Source of the DNA: Marinicella algicola | GTDB taxonomy: Bacteria; Pseudomonadota; Gammaproteobacteria; Xanthomonadales; Marinicellaceae | Direction of reading: 5' to 3' | NCBI RefSeq assembly: GCF_028401385.1 | Contig: NZ_JAQOMR010000001.1 | Coordinates: forward strand, 3,822,501-3,886,500 | Length of the DNA stretch: 64,000 bases | Notes under the pieces: generated by a model | The model's database searches: none | The model's input: only the letters and a program-made list of their open reading frames with translations | Told to the model about the DNA's origin: nothing | Made by a program: the position numbers and the translations under genes | Shown: piece by piece, positions 59,370-64,000 of the stretch | Layout: every line of letters starts with the position of its first letter | Numbering within the stretch: position 1 is the stretch's first letter

Positions 59370-60453
59370 ATGTCCGATCTTGAGGATCTGAAACAAAAGC
59401 TGATGGCCGATATCGTCGCGGCTGCGGACGAGGCGCAAATCGAGGCCGTGCGCGTAAGCGCGATCGGCAAGAAGGGGTCGGTCTCCGATCTCCTCAAGAC
59501 CCTCGGCAAGATGGACCCGGAAGAGCGCAAGACCCGCGGCGCGTGCCATCAACGCGCTGAAGACGGACGTCGCTGATGCGATCGCCGCGCGCAAGGCCGA
59601 ACTGAAAGAGGTCGCCATTTCCGCACGCCTGGCGGCTGAAACGGTCGATGTGACGCTGCCTGTCCGGCCCTCGCCCTCGCTTTCCGGCCGGATCCATCCG
59701 GTCAGCCAGGTGATTGACGAGATTTCGGCCATTTTCGGCGATATGGGCTTTTCGATTGCCGAAGGTCCGGAAATCGAGACGGACTATTACAATTTCACAG
59801 CGCTGAATTTCCCCGAGGGGCATCCCGCCCGCGAGATGCACGACACCTTCTTTTTCAGCCCGGATGAAAACGGCGAGCGCAAGGTGCTCAGAACCCACAC
59901 CTCGCCGGTGCAGATCCGCACGATGGAGACGCAGGCACCGCCGATCCGTGTGGTCATTCCCGGCAAGACCTATCGCCAGGACAGCGATGCCACCCATTCG
60001 CCGATGTTCCATCAGCTGGAAGGCCTTGTCATCGACAAGACCACCCATGTCGGCCATCTGCGCTGGACGCTGGAGGAATTCTGCAAGGCATTCTTTGAGG
60101 TCGACAGCGTGACCATGCGCTTCCGCCCGTCCTTCTTTCCCTTCACCGAGCCTTCCTTCGAGGTCGATATTCAGTGCGATCGCTCCGGCGAGCAGGTCAA
60201 GTTCGGAACCGGGACGGACTGGATGGAAATCCTTGGCTGCGGCATGGTGCATCCGAATGTGCTGCGCCACTGCGGCCTCGATCCGGATGTCTATCAGGGC
60301 TTTGCCTGGGGCATGGGCCTCGACCGCATCGCCATGCTGAAATACGGCATGCCGGACCTCAGAGACTTCTTCGCCGCCGATGAGCGCTGGACCTCGCATT
60401 ACGGCTTCCGGCCGCTGGATATTCCGACGCTGTTTGGCGGGTTGTCGTCATGA
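59370..60453 (+). CDS. pheS: Phenylalanyl-tRNA synthetase alpha subunit, frameshifted
   Basis: It charges tRNA-Phe together with PheT. The N-terminal coiled coil begins [20 protein letters not shown]. One extra T near 59544 breaks the frame after EERKTRGA. Without it the text runs [20 protein letters not shown] into the catalytic core. Core motifs include [19 protein letters not shown] and, near the end, [17 protein letters not shown] (class II motif 3). The corrected length is 360 residues. The gene is essential, so this too is a sequence error. Confidence 0.96.
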
Positions 60454-60872
60454 CCGCCCTTCCTGAACGCTACAAGGATGCCGTTCAGTTCGCGTTCGGC
60501 GATACGCCGACGCTGATGGATGAGCTTCTGGCGCTTGTGCTTTCCGGCCGCAAGACAGCGACCTGCGGCGCGCTCCGGGATGTGAAGGACGCGCAGGAAC
60601 CGATGCCCGAGGTCGGCCGTCGCGATGTCGTGCTCGACGGCGCCGGCAAGCCGGCTGCGGTGATCGAGACGACCGAGGTGCGCATCTGCCGGTTCGACGC
60701 GGTTGACGCGGATTTCGCCCGTGACGAGGGCGAGGGCGACCTGTCGCTTGCCCATTGGCGCGAGGCGCATGAGGCCTACTTCGCGCGCAATGGCGGCTTT
60801 GCGCCTGATATGGAACTGATCTGCGAGCGGTTCCGGCTTGTCGAAACACTGAATGCTGACAAAAACGCTTGA
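60450..60872 (+). CDS. ASCH-domain protein
   Basis: A 140-residue cytoplasmic protein, intact. It has [20 protein letters not shown] and KTATCGAL, the RNA/nucleotide-binding loop of the ASCH fold, and ends with [16 protein letters not shown]. Its ATG overlaps the pheS stop (ATGA), so the two are co-translated. Some ASCH proteins hydrolyse acetylated nucleosides (YqfB). The role here is unknown. Confidence 0.85.
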   Translation: MTALPERYKDAVQFAFGDTPTLMDELLALVLSGRKTATCGALRDVKDAQEPMPEVGRRDVVLDGAGKPAAVIETTEVRICRFDAVDADFARDEGEGDLSLAHWREAHEAYFARNGGFAPDMELICERFRLVETLNADKNA

Positions 60873-60944
60873 GAAGAACATAAATCGACGGCAATGGAAC
60901 TGGCGCTCCGGTTAGCGGTCGAGTGAAACGGCGAGACGAGAGAC

Positions 60945-63374
60945 ATGAAATTTACACTGTCCTGGTTGAAGGACCATCTGGAAATCGACGCGTCGCTTGA
61001 CGAGATCTGCGAACGGCTGACGACCATCGGCCTTGAGGTCGAGGATGTTGACGACAAGGCGGCCTACAAGCCGTTCACCATCGCGAAGGTGATTGACGCG
61101 AAACAGCATCCCGATGCCGACAGGCTGAAGGTGCTGACCGTCGACGCCGGAGACGGCAAGCCGCTGCAGATCGTCTGTGGCGCGCCCAATGCTCGCGCTG
61201 GACTTGTCGGCGCGCTCGCAAGGCCGGGCACCTATGTGCCGGGCATCGGCGTCACGCTGTCGGTCGGCAAGATCCGCGGCGTCGAGAGCCACGGCATGAT
61301 GTGCTCGGAAAAGGAGCTCGACATGTCCGACGATCATGACGGCATTATCGATCTGCCGGAGGATGCCCCCGTCGGTGCGAGCTTTGCCGAATATGCCGGT
61401 CTTGACGATCCGGTCATCGAGATCAATCTGACGCCGAACCGCCCGGATTGCACCAGCATTTACGGCATTGCCCGTGATCTTGCGGCGTCTGGCCTTGGCA
61501 CGCTGAAAACAAGGCCGGCGCCGTCTTTTGCGGCGAAAGGCGATACGCCGGTTTCGCTGACGCTCGATTTTTCCGACGACGACAGGCACCTCTGCCCCGG
61601 CTTCGCACTCCGTCTGGTGCGCGGCGTGAAAAACGGCCCGAGCCCGCAATGGATGCAGAAACGGCTGATCGCGATTGGCCTGCGCCCCATCAACGCGCTG
61701 GTCGACATCACCAATTACATGACCTTCGATCAGGGCCGGCCGATGCATGTCTTCGACGCGGCCAAGGTCAAGGGCGGGCTTGTTGTGCGCCGTGCGAAGG
61801 CCGGCGAGACAATTCTTGCGCTCGATGAACGTGAATATGCGCTGTCGGTGGAGAACGTCGTCATCGCCGATGACAATGGCGTGGAATCCATTGGTGGCAT
61901 CATGGGCGGCGAACATTCCGGCTGCGATGAAAACACCAGTGACGTTCTGATCGAATCGGCGCTGTGGGATCCGATGAACATTGCCCGCACGGGTCGTGAT
62001 CTCGGCATCATTTCCGATGCCCGCTACCGCTTCGAGCGCGGCGTGGATCCGGAATATATGGTGCCCGGCCTTGAGCGCACTACCGAGCTGGTGCTGGACA
62101 TCTGCGGCGGTGCGGCCAGCGAAAAGACGGTCACGGGCTATCAGGCGCATCAGCCGAAGGTGATCGACTATCCGTTCTCCGAGGTGAAGCGCCTGACCGG
62201 TCTGGAGGTTTCGGTGGATGAAAGCCGCGATATCCTGACACGGCTGGGTTTCGCGGTTGAAGGCAGCGGCGAGATGGTTTCCGTTTCGGTGCCCTCCTGG
62301 CGGCCGGATGTGGACGGCAAGGCCGATCTCGTTGAAGAAGTCATGCGCATTCATGGCGTTGACAGCATCGAACCGGTGGCCCTGCCAAAGCTTGGCGCGG
62401 TCAACGAAAAGATCCTGACCACGCTTCAGATCCGCTCGCGTTCCGCGCGGCGCGAGCTTGCCGCCCGTGGCATGATGGAAGCCGTCACCTGGTCGTTCAT
62501 TCCCGAAGAGGCAGCAAAACTCTTCGGCGGCGGTGCGCCTCAGCTCAAGCTTTCCAACCCGATCGCCGCCGACATGTCGGATATGCGACCTTCGCTGCTG
62601 CCGGGCCTTCTGGCAGCCGCCAGGCGCAATACCGCCATCGGCCATGGCGATGTCGCGCTGTTCGAGGTCGCCGCCACTTATGAGAATGACCGGCCGGAAG
62701 GCCAGCGCCGGGTTGCCGGTGGCGTCCGCCGCGGCACGGCAACGCTTTCAGGCGCGGGCCGGATGTGGTCGAACGGCGAGACCGGTGCAGGCCGCGCCGT
62801 CGGCGTTTTCGATGCCAAGGCCGATGCGCTGGCCGTGATCGAAGCCTGCGGTGTGCCGATGGGCAATGTCCAGGTCGTTGCCGGCGGGCCGGACTGGTAT
62901 CATCCCGGCCGTTCCGGCACCATCAGGATGGGCCCGAAGATCGTGCTCGGTCATTTTGGTGAGTTCCATCCCAAAACTCTGGAGACGCTTGATGTCTCCG
63001 GCAAGCTTGCCGGCTTCGAGGTCTTCGTCGATGCCATGCCGGCGCCGAAGAAGAAGGCCACCCGCACCAAACCGGCGCTGACGCTTTCAGCCTTTCAGGC
63101 GGTCACACGCGACTTCGCCTTCGTGGTCGACAGCGATGTCGAGGCGGCGGCAATCGAGCGCGTGGCCGCCGGTGCCGATCGCAAGCTGATCACTGGTGTT
63201 ACCGTTTTCGACGTATTTTCAGGCGCTTCGCTTGGTGAGGGCAAGAAATCGGTCGCCATCGAGGTTTCGATTCAGCCCAGCGACCGCACGCTGACGGACG
63301 AGGATTTCGAGGCGCTGACAAAGAAGATCGTCGGCAATGTTGAAAAGACCACCGGCGGCGTTATCCGCGCCTGA
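60945..63374 (+). CDS. pheT: Phenylalanyl-tRNA synthetase beta subunit
   Basis: An 809-residue partner of PheS, intact. In order: tRNA-binding (EMAP-like) domain with [21 protein letters not shown]3/B4 editing domain with [18 protein letters not shown]5 domain, and the class II-like core. Residues 715-809 are the ferredoxin-fold anticodon-binding domain ([20 protein letters not shown]). The start ATG follows GAGAGAC and opens the conserved [11 protein letters not shown]. Confidence 0.97.
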   Translation: MKFTLSWLKDHLEIDASLDEICERLTTIGLEVEDVDDKAAYKPFTIAKVIDAKQHPDADRLKVLTVDAGDGKPLQIVCGAPNARAGLVGALARPGTYVPGIGVTLSVGKIRGVESHGMMCSEKELDMSDDHDGIIDLPEDAPVGASFAEYAGLDDPVIEINLTPNRPDCTSIYGIARDLAASGLGTLKTRPAPSFAAKGDTPVSLTLDFSDDDRHLCPGFALRLVRGVKNGPSPQWMQKRLIAIGLRPINALVDITNYMTFDQGRPMHVFDAAKVKGGLVVRRAKAGETILALDEREYALSVENVVIADDNGVESIGGIMGGEHSGCDENTSDVLIESALWDPMNIARTGRDLGIISDARYRFERGVDPEYMVPGLERTTELVLDICGGAASEKTVTGYQAHQPKVIDYPFSEVKRLTGLEVSVDESRDILTRLGFAVEGSGEMVSVSVPSWRPDVDGKADLVEEVMRIHGVDSIEPVALPKLGAVNEKILTTLQIRSRSARRELAARGMMEAVTWSFIPEEAAKLFGGGAPQLKLSNPIAADMSDMRPSLLPGLLAAARRNTAIGHGDVALFEVAATYENDRPEGQRRVAGGVRRGTATLSGAGRMWSNGETGAGRAVGVFDAKADALAVIEACGVPMGNVQVVAGGPDWYHPGRSGTIRMGPKIVLGHFGEFHPKTLETLDVSGKLAGFEVFVDAMPAPKKKATRTKPALTLSAFQAVTRDFAFVVDSDVEAAAIERVAAGADRKLITGVTVFDVFSGASLGEGKKSVAIEVSIQPSDRTLTDEDFEALTKKIVGNVEKTTGGVIRA

Positions 63375-63407
63375 GGTGCTGCGCATTCCGACTCGTATTT
63401 GTGACAT

Positions 63408-63431
63408 GGCCCGGTTTCGACCGGGCCGTTT
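63408..63431 (+). terminator. Rho-independent terminator after pheT
   Basis: GGCCCGG and CCGGGCC pair with loop TTTCGA and are followed by GTTTT. It lies 33 bases after the pheT stop. Confidence 0.8.
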
Positions 63432-63564
63432 TGGTTTGGTCAAACCCGCCCTTTTGTCCACCGGTTCATGAGGTTCAATTTTCCGCAAACTTTAATTTCA
63501 TTGTTTCGTACATATGAAGTATAATTGGTCGAAGTTCGAACCGACCGATAAAAGGGAGACTGTC

Positions 63565-63939
63565 ATGAAAATCGAGGAACTGGAAAACGGCACGATCGAA
63601 ACCTGGACGCCGCGCGAGGTTTTTGAGGCGCTTGCGGCCCATGACATCGTTCTGATCGATGTCCGTACGCCTGCAGAATATGCCTTTGAGCATATCGAAG
63701 GGTCGCTGCTTTCTCCGATGGCCTTTACCGATCCCGCCAATTTTCCGACCCAGGATGGCAAGCGCATCGTCCTTCATTGCGGTTCCGGCGTGCGCTCGGG
63801 CCGCATCGCCGATATCTGCCTTGGCGCGGGTTTCGGCAAGATTGCGCATATGGAAGGTGGCTTCGGGGCTTGGAAAGCCGAAAAACTACCTTACATCGGT
63901 ACCGATATGGCCACCGGCGCACCGAAGCGCGCTTCTTGA
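63565..63939 (+). CDS. Single-domain rhodanese-like sulfurtransferase
   Basis: A 124-residue cytoplasmic protein, intact. It has IVLIDVRTPAEYAFEHIEGS and the active-site loop LHCGSGVRSGR, whose Cys carries the transferred sulfur, then HMEGGFGAWKAE. AAGGGAG precedes the ATG. It stands alone after pheT; the remaining 61 bases of the window hold no recognisable gene start. Confidence 0.92.
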   Translation: MKIEELENGTIETWTPREVFEALAAHDIVLIDVRTPAEYAFEHIEGSLLSPMAFTDPANFPTQDGKRIVLHCGSGVRSGRIADICLGAGFGKIAHMEGGFGAWKAEKLPYIGTDMATGAPKRAS

Positions 63940-64000
63940 AACACCGTCTCGCTTGCCGCTGGCCCCGGCCGCTTCTATAAGCGGAGGAAGGACGCAGGCT

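Noticed and set aside
13517..60453. Treating the split genes as true pseudogenes or as programmed frameshifts
   Set aside because: Breaks occur in essential genes and at many unrelated homopolymers with no slippery-site or stimulatory structure; sequence error explains them better.
60912..62645. A 577-codon minus-strand frame opposite pheT
   Set aside because: Antisense shadow of an essential, intact gene.

Overview
The window reads as a piece of a Rhizobiales (alphaproteobacterial) chromosome. The evidence is the 23S rRNA sequence style, an rrn operon ending 23S-5S-tRNA-fMet, a sorbitol/mannitol (Smo) transporter operon, the membrane ferritin mbfA behind a textbook Irr box, a NadQ-type NAD regulator, IF-3 with an ATT start, and a Bradyrhizobium/Agrobacterium-like gene repertoire. 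The genus cannot be fixed from sequence reading alone.

Layout. 1-4264: the 3' part of an rrn operon (16S-23S spacer, 23S, 5S, terminator, initiator tRNA). 4299-5811: a graveyard of three broken insertion sequences (IS3, IS256 and IS481 types). 5813-14468 (minus): a polyol operon with a SorC-type regulator, SmoEFGK-like ABC transporter, mannitol 2-dehydrogenase and an FGGY kinase. 14641-20482: an epimerase, a DUF1176-like secreted protein, a CysZ/EI24-like membrane protein, a D-amino-acid transaminase, formaldehyde dehydrogenase and a NadQ-like regulator. 21132-26417: a five-gene peptide ABC transporter. 26465-32270: YegD-like Hsp70, a phosphotransacetylase, an MliC lysozyme inhibitor, a small ATPase, a VOC/glyoxalase protein, an EamA exporter and folE. 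32388-33427: tRNA-Thr(CGU) followed by an unrecognised gene. 33577-36387: a TRAP dicarboxylate-type transporter. 36548-37601: a DUF1254 protein. 38031-49716: a carbohydrate region with cellobiose phosphorylase, a TetR/RidA divergent pair, a GH1 beta-glucosidase, and a sugar ABC operon carrying an isomerase and a Gfo/Idh dehydrogenase. 49950-57586: a large periplasmic-sensing diguanylate cyclase, arginase, mbfA, a sirtuin, a transglutaminase-like protein and an alpha/beta hydrolase. 57774-63939: infC, rpmI, rplT, pheS, an ASCH gene, pheT and a rhodanese.

The strongest non-obvious signal is technical. At least 33 coding frames are broken by single-base indels, almost all one-base losses and mostly in short homopolymers. 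The essential genes infC, rplT and pheS are among them. This is best explained by consensus errors in the sequence, so I give whole-gene spans across the frameshifts and note where each break lies. Reconstructed lengths match family norms in nearly every case, so I treat these as real genes and not pseudogenes. The exceptions are the IS remnants, which are genuinely truncated.

I found no convincing new multi-gene defence or mobile system. The best candidates for new biology are the unrecognised gene beside tRNA-Thr, a triple palindromic operator between the TetR and RidA genes, the beta-glucoside/sugar region with its several distinct operator palindromes, a three-sensor-domain diguanylate cyclase, and a possible anaerobox upstream of the phosphotransacetylase gene.
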